Below are positions 47,101 to 59,748 of a DNA stretch of 64,000 bases, piece by piece. Location: the NCBI GenBank assembly GCA_023014335.1, contig JAECYW010000009.1, positions 868,001 through 932,000 of the forward strand, written 5' to 3'. Each line of letters starts with the position of its first letter. Within the stretch, counting starts at the first letter, position 1. The notes beneath the pieces are model-generated. The model was not told the origin of the DNA and ran no database searches. It saw only the letters and a list, made by a program, of their open reading frames with translations. Source of the stretch: Galerina marginata (Eukaryota > Basidiomycota > Agaricomycetes > Agaricales > Galerinaceae). The position numbers and the translations under genes are program-made.

Positions 47101-47958
47101 ATGACGACAATCAGTCCTTAGTCGTAGTCACAAAGGTGCATTCAGTTTACCAGGTTGGTTGAGAAGTATCCAGGTGAGGCGAAGTCATCAGGCAAACCTG
47201 AAAAACAGGGCGAATGTTCAAAAGGTGTTCATAAGATTAGAAACGCGACTAGCTTACCGTTAGGTAAAACCCTCCTGAGAATCTTTCTATTCGCCATTGT
47301 AGTGGGACATGTCTCGAAAGTTGAGCATTGGAGGAATGGGAAGAGTTTAAAGTTGGAAAGTGGCACAGCCTATGAGAGTTAACGCAACGTATGAGGACCG
47401 TTAGTGATCTTCTTCTGAATGCTCCAACATGTATGAACTCACACCACCGGTTCCACTGTCGTGCAACTGCGAGAAGCCTGTTACGTTGAATTGCGGATCT
47501 CCGTCGTATCCAGCATGCTGTTATGCAATTATTTAGCGGTCCAACACAATATTTCGATGAAGATTAGCCCACGTTTCCAGGAGAGTCCGTGTCCATTCCA
47601 GCTTTGATCATACCATGAGGAAGTGTGGCTCCTAGAAACGAGTCACAAGTTAGCCGAAGAAGAAAGCAAGTACAAGAGATCGAATGTACCAGGAAATACA
47701 TGTCCGCCGTTCGTCGTTCCAATAAACGGTATAACAAGACTAGCAGGATCTGTTATTTTAGGAATAGGAGACGGGCGGGCTGGGCTGCTTGTCGTTCCAC
47801 TGGCTGCGGAAGGGCTGGCGCTGCTTCTAAGTAAGAAAATGTCAATGGTTTCCGTAAAAGCACCGATTGACAACGTACAGGGCACTCTGCCCAGTAACTA
47901 GGCCTAGCCCATTGCAGAAGACGAGGAGGTCGATGAACGCCCCCAAAGCAAGCTTCAT
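44145..47958 (-). CDS. secreted GH92 family alpha-1,2-mannosidase
   Basis: Calcium-dependent exo-acting mannosidase of family GH92, acting on high-mannose N-glycans outside the cell. Start ATG at 47958 with a signal peptide (MKLALGAFIDLLVFCNGLGL). Family landmarks in order: HAGYDGDPQFNVTGFSQLHD followed by SGTGG (about 47450-47520), ILARVGVSFISSAQACANAQ and IPDFDFDKVHAANRAQWNDL (46400-46660), WLPECRGATAQHFIQGGTS (about 45920-45990), PRFANGTFNFTDPRHCS (about 45160-45215), MPFMYHYANRPGLSTQRSRQ (about 44740) and GLPGNDDSGAMGSYAAFYLA (44530-44690). The end reads ...SLSTGGYN-stop at 44145. About 20 introns. Frames in the exons read are intact. Length and order fit the family. Confidence 0.88.
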
Positions 47959-48391
47959 ATTGAGGAACAACAACTAAACTAGTCATAAGTTCGTCTGAGT
48001 GTTCTTTTAAACAGCAGGCGACGCGAGCGAAGCTCGAGAAGAACGACGTAGATGTCTATGACTGTGACGTTTCGCCCCCTTACCTGCCGTAGCCTCTCGG
48101 ATTCCCGTGGCGAATGAAGGATTTAATGAGGGTCAGCTGGGACCATCGTGCTTGAGGAAGGTCGACAGCACAGCTGGAACGCATGGCAAGCCCTCAAAAA
48201 ACTTCTTCGTGCATGTAATTGTTTAAATCTGGTTCGAGAGAAGGTTATCGAGAAGACAGTCGTGTAAGTGGAGTCGAAATTTGTGGGGCATCCTGTTCAC
48301 GTGAGCGTGTTTTCCCAGCTCATAACGCTAGAGCCCACAGGTCGCTGACAGGGAGAAGTGGAGAAGAATTTAGAAGATGCGACTGTATTTA
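47959..48391. other. intergenic, GH92 promoter side
   Basis: Upstream of the GH92 gene on the minus strand. No gene or repeat recognised. Confidence 0.5.
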
Positions 48392-48786
48392 TCATTCTAT
48401 ACAAAATCTGTGGGAAAGAGGGAAAATAATGAGCAATGACTGACGAGTAAGATCACTTGGACATACCTGTTACATGCAGCTCGAGATTGCCATTGAGAAT
48501 ACAGAGAGCAGGTAAATACTCTCGGACAAGCACAAGCCAAACAATAACTTGAAGCAAGCGACGAAGAGATCCGCTTGAAAGCTTTCTGCGTATCGACCAG
48601 TTGACAGCAGTTGATAGAAGCGGTCCGTTCTATGTTTGCAACATCCGTAGCCTCCGTTGATGCGTCTTCGCCCAAGAATAGTTTGGGGAGAATCCCAGAT
48701 GGGGCCGATCTTCCGGTCGGCTGCAGTGGAATTTCAAAGGACCTAGAAGACGACCGGGTCGTCTGCCTGATTGAAGGAGAAGACAT
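48392..48786 (-). CDS. hypothetical small protein
   Basis: Not recognised. ATG at 48786 (MSSPSIRQTTRSSSRSFEIP) opens a Ser-rich N-terminus, then a Cys-containing stretch (SSYCLACACPRVFTCSLY). A clean 59-nt intron (48408-48466; GTATGT...TTTCCCACAG) joins AACNR to FCIE-stop at 48392. About 112 residues. Support is the single open frame plus good splice signals; no homology was recognised. Confidence 0.33.
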
Positions 48787-50360
48787 GGTTAGCGGGCAGC
48801 GAAGTAGACCAGCATGGCGTTCAGGCTATGGGGTTCGTCTTCACGGCGTTAGAGGTTGACAATGCCGCAATGCACTCTAAATTTGTATATCCAACTGTAA
48901 TAAGATGCCTTTAATCACCAATAAGCATGACGATGGGGTGTATATTTCATACCTATGTGCCCAACAAGTTACAACCTTCCTGTCTTCACAATGTACGTTT
49001 TTGATTAGCCAAGAGGCCAGGCGTAGGTTACTCGCATTCTACTGAGATTGTAGATAGATAGGATAAGTAAAAGACAAGATAGATCAGAAGAAGTGGTTGA
49101 AATAAGGCTGAAATGGAAGAGCAATGGAAGAGAAATGGTTTAGTTCAGTGACTTCAGTCACATCAAAAGTGGACGCATGAACGCGTTGTTGACGGTCGTT
49201 TATTTGACGATCTACCGCGACCTTTACCTTCTGCCACAACCAACTCATTCTGAGCGCCTTACTCTGTAACATTACGAGACCCGTTAGGGGATCGTTCTTG
49301 TACCACAGTTCAGTTTTCGTTCTCACGGTTAAGTACCTTAGCCCCCGTTATGGTAATGCATTCGCACCATGTGTTTGGCATTCTCTCCAGCAATTCTCTG
49401 AGCTGTTGTCGTCGCCCCAACTGCCCCAACACATAATTCCAATGCCTTCTATAGCCTATTAATTTGATTAAAGTTTTTGGGGTAAGAGGAGGAATGATGC
49501 AATCGACAAGATCTTGGAACGGAAGGGTGGGAAATGTTTACCATAACAATTTTCCAGAAAATCTCTTTGTAAGCCCGTACCCATATCATTGCCATATCAT
49601 ATCTAATCTATAGCTTCAGAAAGGGTAGCTTTGAGCCCACCCGCTATGGCGGGCTATTTACAGGTACCTGAAGGTTTACCTACAAACATTGAGATAGACA
49701 CGTATATTTAGGGCATAGGCAGTGAAACATTGATAAATTTACAAGAAATTACGCAGAAAATGCGCTAATCAATGATTATAACATTGGAATAACTGTTCTT
49801 ACCTCGGTTATGGCCCCTGGTTCCACGCGCCTCTAGCGAATAATGACGAGGAAGAGGTAATGCGACACATTATGTGAGTTGAAACCACTTCCGTTAGTTG
49901 TAGATTAGTTTGGAATCGCATTAGTGGAATGCTTAGCAAAAACAAACGAAAGATCATCAAATAATAAATTGAATTGAGGTAAATAACACTACTTACTTGA
50001 ACTGGAAATTCGGAATCGCAGCGACACTAGGGGCGGCGATGCTGGTAGCAGCACACGGACTTGATGTGGAGGCGACATTTGAGGCGGGAGGTAACTACGA
50101 GCAAAGAGGCTCAGGCTCGGTGCAACGCCCGCTGTGGCCGCTGGCATCGCCTCCTGCCCGCATTAGTGTCATTGAGCCACAGAAGTACCAGCTGCATTAA
50201 ACAGCTGCTGGCACTTGTAGTATTGCTTGCGTTCGTTTGTGATTGATATGGAGGCGGTGGAAAAAGCGGCGTGTGGGTTGGAGAGTTCGTGTCGTTATCA
50301 GAAGCTGAAGTGATGCGGCGCGCCGGTCGTCGGTGGGTGCCCTTCATTACAAGGTTAGTG
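48787..50360. other. intergenic, nothing recognised
   Basis: AT-rich with short frames on both strands. A plus-strand frame near 49997-50200 starts with a hydrophobic stretch but has no ATG at its head and no continuation. No terminal repeats noticed. Confidence 0.45.
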
Positions 50361-50369
50361 GCTAGTTGA

Positions 50370-51240
50370 GGTGCGACAAGAAGGGAAATGAAACGAATCG
50401 CGTAGACTCGCTTCACGACATACTTAGTGGGACTCCCCTTGTGTTCTGTTTCCCTGCCTATCCGTTCGTGAATCCAACCTTTGACCCAGCAATGTGGTGC
50501 TATTCGCGTTCACGACGCCGTTGTGGGGTGTACCTTGCCTCGATGGTTGAGTTACAGGTTAGGTAACGAAAAAGAAGAAAATGAAAGAGTCATAAAGACT
50601 CGTTTCATGATGTACCTTGTGGGTCTTCCACACGACGGTATATCCTCGTGATTTGGCCACCCCCAAAACGTTCGAAGATACGAATGTTGGCCCACATCCT
50701 TCAAGTTGGAAGGGGGCAGGGCGCACGACATGGTATAGATCGCCATTGTTCGCGTTGTAAAGATCTGTAAAGCTATAAAAGATTAGCAGGAAGCAAAGGA
50801 GAAAAATAAAAATACTTACAGTATACTATTTGAGGCGTGAAGGGGCTGGACCTATGAGATAAGATGGAGGCTGCTGCTTGTCATAAGTGAGTTGCGGGTT
50901 GGGCGGCGACAAGGAGGGAAGTGAAACGAGTCGCATCAACTCATTTCACGACATACTCAGTGGGTCTCCTATACCTGAGGTCTCCCCTTGTGTTCCGCCT
51001 GCCCGTTATCTGTCTGCGAATCCAAATGTTGGCCCACAGCCTTCCAGTTGGAAAGGAGGTGCAGGATGTGGTGCGGTTTGTGTTTACGACCTCGTTGTGG
51101 ATGGAACTGGTATGACTGGGTCAGATGCGGGTTGGGCGACAAAAAGGAGGGAAGTGAAACGAGTCTATGCGACTCGCCTCATGACGTACCTTGGGGATCT
51201 TCTATGCTCTGTGTATCAATTCCTATACATTTCTTGAGGC
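50370..51240 (-). repeat. four dispersed hairpin repeats shaped like spliceosomal introns
   Basis: Four related segments (near 50350-50425, 50545-50620, 50880-50960 and 51105-51190). On the minus strand each begins GTAYGTCRTGA or GTACATCATGA and carries an inverted repeat around GCGAGTC...GACTCGTTTCA. Each continues with a C/T-rich GTCGCC.CAAC stretch, has a possible branch site (CTAAC, CTGAC) and an AG. The sequence between the first three (GGCCAACATTTGGATTC words) is also repeated in diverged form. This looks like a degenerate gene built from repeated exon-intron units, or one intron-like element inserted several times. No product recognised. Confidence 0.5.
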
Positions 51241-52540
51241 GTTGAGGGAGCAGACATCCAAGGTCTTAAGATGGTGAAGGTTGGACGTTGTTGAAAGTCG
51301 GAGGCAAAGATCAACAGAATTGATCAGGTGATGATGGTTTGCCGAGAAACGTGTTAGAGGAAACTCGGTTCGGAAACTTGGCTCTTGGTTTTCATCGACA
51401 AGTCCAGGTCAGATTCGCGCTTAAATGGGTCTCGTACATGCCGCGCACTGCGATGGCCCGCAAGGCAAGTTCTCATACAAAACTCACTGGCGTCCACACT
51501 GGTTCCAACTCAGGATGGCACACCGTTCATGTATTTGATGCTTGCTGAATCCTGATGATCTTCAAATGTCGAGGCAGAGTTGGAATACGAAGGGCTTTCA
51601 GTATACAGATCCTGGCCAATTTCGTGGAGCGTGCACCCGTGTAGCAGGTCAATCGCCCCCTACAGATATAGGGCTGTTGTCGCCGGCGCAGGCAAAGACC
51701 AAATACTATAACTCAGGCCGCCGAAGGTGGCAGTATAAGAGTTTGTATCTCGCCTCGACATCGATTAGGAACAAAACAAATGAGACTCGATAGCGTTGGT
51801 ACGTGCTCTTTTCGTCTGTACATTTTATACTGACATGTTACCCAGATATTTACCTTCGAAAACACAGGTGATCGGGCAGGGCTGCCCGGTTCTTGTACAA
51901 CCACAAATAGCTCCAGCTACAACAGGTCCGCCATGTCCAAACTCGTCGGACTTAACCCCGAGAAATCGCGCGTTATTAAGAATGAATTTAGAACATCTCT
52001 AACCGTACACGGCCCTGCTTCAGCCTATATACCGCGCGACCTCGAAACCGGCCTGCCCTCATGACGAACGCTGTCCTGCCCATCCAGGGGTTGGTAGAGA
52101 TTGCTCGGCAGCAACAAAATTTTCACAATGTCTAGACGATTCGCACCTGACAGACTGGAGGTGTGTTGACCGTTTAAAGGCAACTTTATTTTTGCTTACC
52201 GCCAAATTATTTAAAGGCATCTTTGGATCAACGGAAAGCATGAAAGAACATACCAGCATTTACGACTTTGTCAGCGACGGCGCAACAATAAAGGACGAGC
52301 TAATCATGACGACGGAAGTGGAGAAGAGGGCGTGAGTGAGGGAATGGGGACGACAGGCTGCAGCCGCCGGGGGCTCTGGCTAATTTGCCCAGCGAAATAG
52401 GGCTAGGGCTACACTCGTGAAGCTACCATGTCGCCCACTCACTATCTTGATCTTCCGGATTTAAGGCATTTGCTTCAACATTTTTCTGTAATGTGCCCTG
52501 TGATCTTCGGTGAGTATCCGCTGTCTTTTCAGGCTGGGAA
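51241..52540. other. intergenic, nothing recognised
   Basis: Plus-strand frames at 51339-51548 and 51542-51793 do not resemble known families and share no splice continuity I could find. No repeats noticed. Confidence 0.4.
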
Positions 52541-52542
52541 GC

Positions 52543-52752
52543 TTATACACCTTCGGCCAGGATCTGCACATGATGAGCGATATCAAATTGGGTACTAGCA
52601 AGATCAAAATATCCTAAAATATCGGTATTCAAGTCCAGATAGATCCGGAAGACCGTCGTCCAGCCACTTGAATCGTCCTCAGCATCTACAGGAGATGCCA
52701 GTGCGTCGTCGTCATCCTCTTCTTCTGATTCACCTTCTAATAACTCATCCAC
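52543..52752 (-). CDS. acidic open frame, possibly a 3' exon or remnant
   Basis: Not recognised. The minus-strand frame reads DELLEGESEEEDDDDALASP then a folded-looking segment (TVFRIYLDLNTDILGYFDLA) and a stop at 52543. It has an acidic linker followed by an amphipathic end, like a C-terminal exon. No convincing upstream exon was found and an A-run precedes it. It sits about 450 bp upstream of the second NLR. Confidence 0.25.
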   Translation of the reverse strand: MDELLEGESEEEDDDDALASPVDAEDDSSGWTTVFRIYLDLNTDILGYFDLASTQFDIAHHVQILAEGV

Positions 52753-53201
52753 AGCTTTTTTTTGAGGATGCCGTTCGTTGGTTTATCGTGGCACGAATAT
52801 CTCGCCAGTTCACAGTCACTGGTCTTCGAGGAGTATCCTACAAATATTGGAATTGAGATCAGTGATTCTGTGAGATTTTACTACTCATTTACGTTCTCAT
52901 CCATTTGATTAAAACCCGCAAATAGCCAGGTGATTTGACATAGTCGAAATTCATCCTCACTCATTCGACGGATGGTTACGAGCCTAGCTACAAACCAGTT
53001 TGTGGTTTTTGACCGGTCCAAATCAATAAAAAGACGAGGACTTGTGTGTACATAATTCCCACGTCACTGTGACATTTATGCAAACAAAATCTTGTTCGGC
53101 ACTATAATTATCACGATTGACGTGAAGGCCGCAATGCAGCTGTACGAAAGGCCTCATGGTGACAGCAAGCCCAACCTTTGTTGTCTCCTGCTCTCACCGA
53201 C
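52753..53201. other. upstream region of NLR copy 2
   Basis: Similarity to the region upstream of NLR copy 1 begins near 53060 and continues into the gene. Left of that the two flanks are unrelated. No TATA-like motif comparable to that of copy 1 was seen. Confidence 0.5.
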
Positions 53202-56200
53202 ATGACGCCCAAAAGTCTATCAAAGGGATTTCTCGAGCGCCCAAAAAATTGGTTTAAGACAACGTTCAGCAGGCCTCATGGCCAGTCAACTTCCCCTCAG
53301 CCTTCTGCCTCCGACCAAGAGAATCGGGGCGAAGAACCATCTTTCGTTCAACATGCAGATCATCGCACGTCAATTCCTCTTCAGTTATCAAGATCGCAGC
53401 CCTCCTCTTCAAGCTCAGGCTTAACTGGATCCGCAGGAGCTCAAGGTTCGAGGCTTTTAAAGTTGATGGTACTCGTTAAATTGATAAGCGTTCATAGCTC
53501 AACACAACACTCCGATTCAGGATGGCGGCGCCCTGGTCGTTCATACTCAAACTTATGGTACGTATACTCAACATTCATCACCCAATCGAGGTCGCATACT
53601 CAGTGCCTAAAAGCTCCTCAAGGAATCGTCGGCGACCCTTCTGTGACACAAGCCAATCCAGAAAAATCGGCCGGTCATGCTCTATCAACTGCAAAGGACA
53701 TCGCTGTGGTCGCGTGGAGTTTCACTCAGATGCTTCTCAAGAGGCTGCCGGATGCCGTAGATACGAATCCAGTCAAGATAGCTACCGGTATTATAAAGAT
53801 TGTCCTTCAGATAAAAGATGTGCGCCGATATTCTTCACACCTTTGCCTGACTAACGATGGATACCAGGAAGTGAAAGGCAATATCGACGCGGTCGACCAG
53901 CGGATCCTATCGACAGTGGATCAACTTGATACTGTGGAGAAAGCACTGGCTGGGTGGCATCCAGATAAAGCAGAAGAAACGCAAGGAATGAAATTATATC
54001 AAACGTAAGCATGATTTTTTCATCACGGCTGAATGACGAATAGACGACTGTGTAGGACTTTAGAAAAGGAGTGGACAAACTTGATCGAACTCAAGAAGCA
54101 GTCGATTATCAGAAAGATTGCGGTACATGAGGAGGATAAGGGCAAGATTGCGGATATTTTCGAGCGCATCAATCGAGCCCGGGAGCAACTGGTGGTGCGC
54201 CGTTTTGTGATTTTTGTCAGTTTTTCTCTTTCATTGCTCATCCCATCCGTTTAGGTTGTGACCGGTCTCAGAGTCCACAAGACTGTGCTTGCAATTCAGG
54301 ACGATGTCGCAGTGTGTAATTCTGCCGTTTTCTATTCCATTCCAACCTTATTCGTTCAACAGAAATTACTCCTGGAACGGCTCGAAGCCTCACATGCCGC
54401 TGACCACAAATCCGAACCGGAGGGTGATCAACGGCAGCTGCTGCGTCGTGCAGTCTGCACGCCAGGAACCCGCGTTCGTATATTAGACGACATCGCGAGA
54501 TGGGCAAATGATACCTCACCGGAAAGCCAGAGTGTCTACTGGCTCTCTGGTCAGGCTGGTTCTGGGAAGAGCACAATCGCCTACACCATCGCCCGACGTT
54601 TCGAGTTTGCTGGCGACGCTGACGACACAATCGTTTTAGGAGGCAACTTTTTCTGCTCACGCCAAATCATGGAAACGAGATCCGCAACCCGCATCGTTCG
54701 TACCATTGTATATCATCTTGCTCTCAAATCCAAAGCATTTGCAGACGCTTTGCGTGCATCTGGAAATTTCAACACCATCCACCACTCCGTTCGTGCTCAA
54801 CTCGAGGGCCTCCTAATTGAACCTTGGAAGAAGGCTCAACCCGCAGACACGTCAAAGTCACCCTGTTTCCTTGTGGTCATTGACGCGCTTGACGAAATAG
54901 AAGGACAGGGTGGTTCGGAGTTTTTGCGCGACTTGCTTAACAGCATCAACAAACACCACTTACGGGGTATCAAGTTTTTTGCTACCAGTCGACCAGACCC
55001 GGATCTTGTCTCCCATCTGACGTCGTTTGACGACAAGCAGTTCTATCGGCTCGAACAAGTGCCCATTGCGGAAGCCAAGGCTGACATCACGACCTACCTG
55101 AATGCTAACCTTCCAGATTTTGCAGGCCGTCTGGAAATGGAGAAGCTTGTGGTGCAGGCGGCTGGCTTGTTCATCTACGCCGCAACAGTCGTGAAGTATT
55201 TGGCAGGGTATGCACCACGGGAGCAGAAGCGGCGCCTGGGTAAGCTGCCTTTCGTATCCTCCTCGGCCGTCCCGCGAACTACGGAGGAGGAGACACCGTT
55301 GCTTGATGGCTTATATCTGCAAATCCTTTCGGATGCTTTCCGCCATTTCAAGGACGAGTCTTTTACGGACAGGCTGCACATTCTGCACACCTTTCTTTGC
55401 AGCGCAGAGCGTTCATCCACATCCATTGTCGCCGAACTTCTCTTTCCTCCCGACGCGGACGAGGGTGAGACTGACCCTGCGTTTTCATGCACCAAAATCG
55501 CTGATAGTGTTCTCGCCGGCCTTCACGCCGTGCTGTACGCTGAGAACGAGAAAGTGTTTTCATACCACAAGTCGTTTACCGACTTCATGTTTGATCAGAA
55601 CCGGGCAAAGGAATTTTGGTGTGATCAAGCGAAACACCATCGACTCCTCACCGACTCCTGCTTCCGTATCATGAACGGGTTGAAATTCAACATAGCGAAT
55701 ATCGAATCATCATTTGTTCTCGATCGTGACAATGCTGCACTTCCGGAGGCAGTCAAACAGAATATCACTCCTGTCTTGAGTTATTCCTGCCGAAACTGGG
55801 ATTACCATCTCTCGGCTGTTGCATCAACTGATTCAAATGCCCTCTGTGATACACTGTCGGAATTCCTTCAACTTCGTGTACTATTCTGGATGGAGGCATT
55901 GAACCTCTTGGGTTCACGCGGTCAGTGTGAACGAATGCTGCAAAAGGCACATAAGTGGGTTCCGAATGTGAGTGACGTTTTAACTGAATATTTCGCGATT
56001 AACTGACCTGGATGTTCAGTACGACTTGGCATTGAAAGAGGACTTGGCTGAGGCTGCATCTTTCGCACTGTATTTCAGTGGGAGTGGGGCAGCATTGTCA
56101 ACGCCGCACCTCTACATTTCTGCCCTCGCAACATGGCCCCGGAATTTGAGACCGTGCCGAGGATGGAAGGGATACTTCCCCCGGATCCCAGAATTCGCAA

Positions 56201-58215
56201 ATGCGCTACTAAACGACAAGCCATTAATGACTTTGGGGGCAGGAAGTTGTATATTCGCAGTCGCATATTCGAGTGATGACAAGTGTATTGTCTCCGGCTT
56301 GGAAGACGAATTGGTGCGGGTGTGGGATGCCTCGACGGGCGAGATGCTGAAGGTGCTGGAGGGTCACACTGGCGCTGTCCATTCAGTCGCATTTTCAAGT
56401 GATGACAAGTGTATTGTCTCTGGCTCGTCAGACAAATCAGTGCGGGTGTGGGAGGTCTTGACGGGCGAGATGCTGAAAGTGCTGGATGGCCACACTCGGG
56501 CTGTCTCATCAGTTGCATTCTCGAGCGACAACAAGTGTATTGTCTCTGGCTCGTCAGACGAATCAGTGCGGGTGTGGGAAGTCTCGACGGGTGAGATGCT
56601 GAAGGTGCTGGATGGCCACACTCAGGGTGTCTCATCAGTTGCATTCTCGAGCAATGACAAGTGTATTGTCTCTGGCTCATCAGACAAATCAGTGCGGGTG
56701 TGGGATGTCTCGACCGGCGAGATCCTGAAGGTGCTGGATGGCCACACTCAGGGTGTCTCATCAGTTGCATTCTCGAGCAATGACAAGTGTATTGTCTCTG
56801 GCTCATCAGACAAATCAGTGCGGGTGTGGGATGTCTCGACCGGCGAGATCCTGAAGGTGCTGAAGGGCCACACTCAGGCTGTCTGCTCAGTCGCATTTTC
56901 CAGTGATGACAAGTGTATTGTCTCTGGCTCATATGACACATCGGTGCGGGTGTGGGATGCCTTGACAGGCGAGATGCTGAAGGTGCTGGAGGGCCAAACT
57001 GATGTTGTCTGGTCAGTCGCATTTTCAAGCAATGACAAGCGCATTGTCTCCGGCTCGAATGACGCATCAGTGCGGGTGTGGGATGCCTCGACAGGTGAGG
57101 TGCTGAAGCTGCTGGAGGGCCACACCGATAATGTCTTGTCAGTCGCATTTTCAAGCAATAACAAGCGCATTGTCTCCGGCTCGTATGACAAATCAGTGCG
57201 GGTGTGGGATGCCTCGTCAGGCGAGATGCTGAAGGTGCTGGAGGGCCACACTGATGCTGTCCGGTCGGTCACATTTTCAAGCGATGACAAGCGCATTGTC
57301 TCTGGTTCGTCAGACAAATCAGTGCGGGTGTGGGATGCCTCGACAGGTGAGAAGCTGAAGGTGCTGGAGGGCCACACTAAGGCTGTCTCGTCAGTCGCAT
57401 TTTCGAGCGACGACAAGCGTATTGTCTCCGGCTCATATGACACATCGGTGCGGGTGTGGGATGCCTTGACAGGCGAGGTGCTGAAGGTGCTGGATGGCCA
57501 CACTAGTGTTGTCTTGTCAGTCGCATTTTCAAGCAATGACAAGTGCATCGTCTACGGCTCGCATGACAAATTGGTGCGGGTGTTGGATGTCTCGACGGGT
57601 GAGATGCTGAAGGTGCTGAAGGGCCACACTGATACTGTCTGGTCAGTCGCATTTTCAAGCAATGACAAGTGCATTGTCTCTGGCTCAGACGACAGTTCAG
57701 TGCGGTTGTGGGATGTCTCGACCGGCGAGATGCTGAAGGTGCTGGAGGGCCACACTCAGACTGTCTCGTCAGTCGCATTTTCAAGTGATAACAAGTGTAT
57801 TGTCTCTGGCTCGGAGGACACATCGGTGCGGTTGTGGGATGTCTTGACCGGCGAGATGCTGAAGGTGCTGGAGGGCCACGCTGGGTATGTATTTTCAGTT
57901 GCATTTTCGAGTGATGACCAGTGTATTGTCTCTGGCTCGTCAGACAAATCTGTGCGGGCCTGGGCCTTGCATACACAGCAAACATCTCTTTATTATGTCC
58001 GCCAGAAGATGATGGATTTCTCTGGCTATCAGAGACACACTGGATGGCTGCTCTCCCCGCATGAAGAACATTACCTCATGTTTGTACCGCTGTCTGCAAA
58101 CCTGCCCGACTTATCCAATATTCTTACCTTACCACGATCTCATGCCGCCTCTGTGAACTTTACCTCTTCTGCCCTCGGTCCTGAATGGCACAAATGCTTT
58201 TCCGAGTCCTCCTAG
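53202..58215 (+). CDS. NACHT-WD40 STAND/NLR-like protein, copy 2 (complete)
   Basis: Complete inverted paralogue of the gene at 1-4311. ATG at 53202 (MTPKSLSKGFLERPKNWFKT). The N-terminal helical region includes LSTAKDIAVVAWSFTQMLLK and, after a 48-nt intron with CTGACTAAC, EVKGNIDAVDQRILSTVDQL. Further introns are at about 54006-54044, at 54216-54254 and at 55968-56019. The NACHT exon (54255-55967) has Walker A GQAGSGKST, Walker B VVIDALDEI and a sensor-like FFATSRPDPDL. The C-terminal exon (56020-58215) encodes 14 WD40 repeats of 42 residues, enough for two seven-bladed propellers, then a tail ending HKCFSESS. About 1,570 residues. Exons between 53430 and 53610 are uncertain in phase. No stop breaks the main domains. 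Likely role: nonself recognition or regulated cell death, by family analogy. Confidence 0.9.
56240..57990 (+). repeat. 126-bp WD40-encoding tandem array, NLR copy 2
   Basis: Fourteen repeats of the SVAFSS.DKCIVSGS.D.SVRVWD type. Two adjacent units (56611-56736 and 56737-56862) appear identical base for base, showing very recent duplication. Variation concentrates at a few positions, such as the residues after GHT and the GS.D. stretch. Confidence 0.9.
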
Positions 58216-59748
58216 GTTACGGCGTTGTTTGTATTAACTACTTTTTTAAACCTGAAGGAATGACAAATTGTGTGTTAATAGGATTAGAGGGATGTTAGTG
58301 AATAGTGGGATAATACCTCGGATAGTAGAAATGGAGTTCTGGAAAGTGCAAGCAATACTCCTGTTAGTGGTATATAGTGAGGTTGAGATAAACCACCGAA
58401 TGTACCGAGAGAAGATGCACTTGACCCATCTGCAGTTAATTTGCTGCGACACATAGGTCATCTAGTTTAGAACGATTTATTGAGTGCAGTGTATTGAAAC
58501 TAGACTGGTTGACTTGGTTTGCAGACTGATGCTTGAAGCTTCGCATGGCAAGTCTCAGGTCTGGTTTTTGCTCGTCGTATTTACTGCACAGTGTTACTTT
58601 TACATCTTAATCTCAGCCCTTTTGTCAGAGACCCCTTATTGTTAACTATAAAGAGAACAGTACTTGTGAAGCCTATTCGACGGGCCTCTCGTCGCCAACC
58701 TCCGTCTCGTGGCCTGTTATCTCTTCGCTATCCTGTCTTTACCGCCGCCACTATCACTTAGCTCTGTCCTGTTTGTTCGGCAACTGCAGGAGGAGGAGGT
58801 GTGTGGTAGGTATGGGAATGTATGCTTATGATTGGCCCTCACCAGAGGATTGCAAACGAGACGAGGACGGGGCATCATCATAAACTCCGGATGTTGTTTG
58901 GTGAAGGAAGGACATATGAAAAAGCTGCGGACAGCGGGATCTTCTTTCGTTGGGTTTCAGAGGATCGCCTGTTACCATTACCGTTGGGAGAATCGGACGC
59001 TGAGGACGATTGGCAGAGATCTGAAAATTCAGAGGTAAGTCTGACATATCGTTTCGAGGTGAATCAATGCTTACCTTCTATTCAGATTGGAGAACTCCGC
59101 CATTGGTCGAGAAGGCCTTCTATCCATCCGCCTCATTGCCCACCCATCTGCGCACACCGATTTCTTTCTCTTTCGATGGGGTACGCGCCAACGACGCCGC
59201 TTATCCAGCTGCGCTTTTGAGGAACACCAAACGATGGAATGTGCGACGGCTCGTGATGCCTAGAGCCTTGCTTACTCCTGACAGATTCGCACCATACACA
59301 AGCCTGGAACTAAGAAGAGAAGGCGGGCATAAGGACGACGATGCATCGAGGCGTAACGAAGCTCCAGACACCCATGGCCTACTCTAGAAACAACGTTGAG
59401 AACAGGAATAAAAATAAGGTGCGAGACTGCATACGAGGTAGTCGTTGCACTGAGCCAACGAGAAGGAGTGTGGCTGTTGGTGAGTGCGGAATGGGAGAAG
59501 TGGTGCTGTACCAGGCAGTTGTGGTGTGGGCTCCGTGGGCAGCGTTGGGGATTCGGACTACAATGGTGCTGGTGGAAATCGGGAATCAGGACTGGCTCAG
59601 TGCGTCGGTAAGTAGTCACGTGAGTGATCGGGCGGAAACTAATTTTGGACCCTGGCAGAGCGGTATTGACTCTGCTTCTTCTTGACCTCTTCTTGCAACC
59701 ACGACGTATACTCATATTTCTTATAACTGACAGGCGAATCTCCCTATC
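58216..59748. other. intergenic, possible unrecognised spliced frame
   Basis: A plus-strand frame ending near 59035 at GTAAGT can be joined to an acceptor at about 59085 (TATTCAG). The joined reading (GRDLKIQR/LENSAIGREGLLSI) stays open to about 59260, but no family is recognised. The rest includes the promoter of the phosphoesterase. Confidence 0.3.

Noticed and set aside
56075..57985. long minus-strand frames (up to 359 codons) opposite the second WD40 array
   Set aside because: Same antisense artefact in the other NLR copy; the low-complexity Pro/Arg/His content follows from reversing GHT...VWD repeats.
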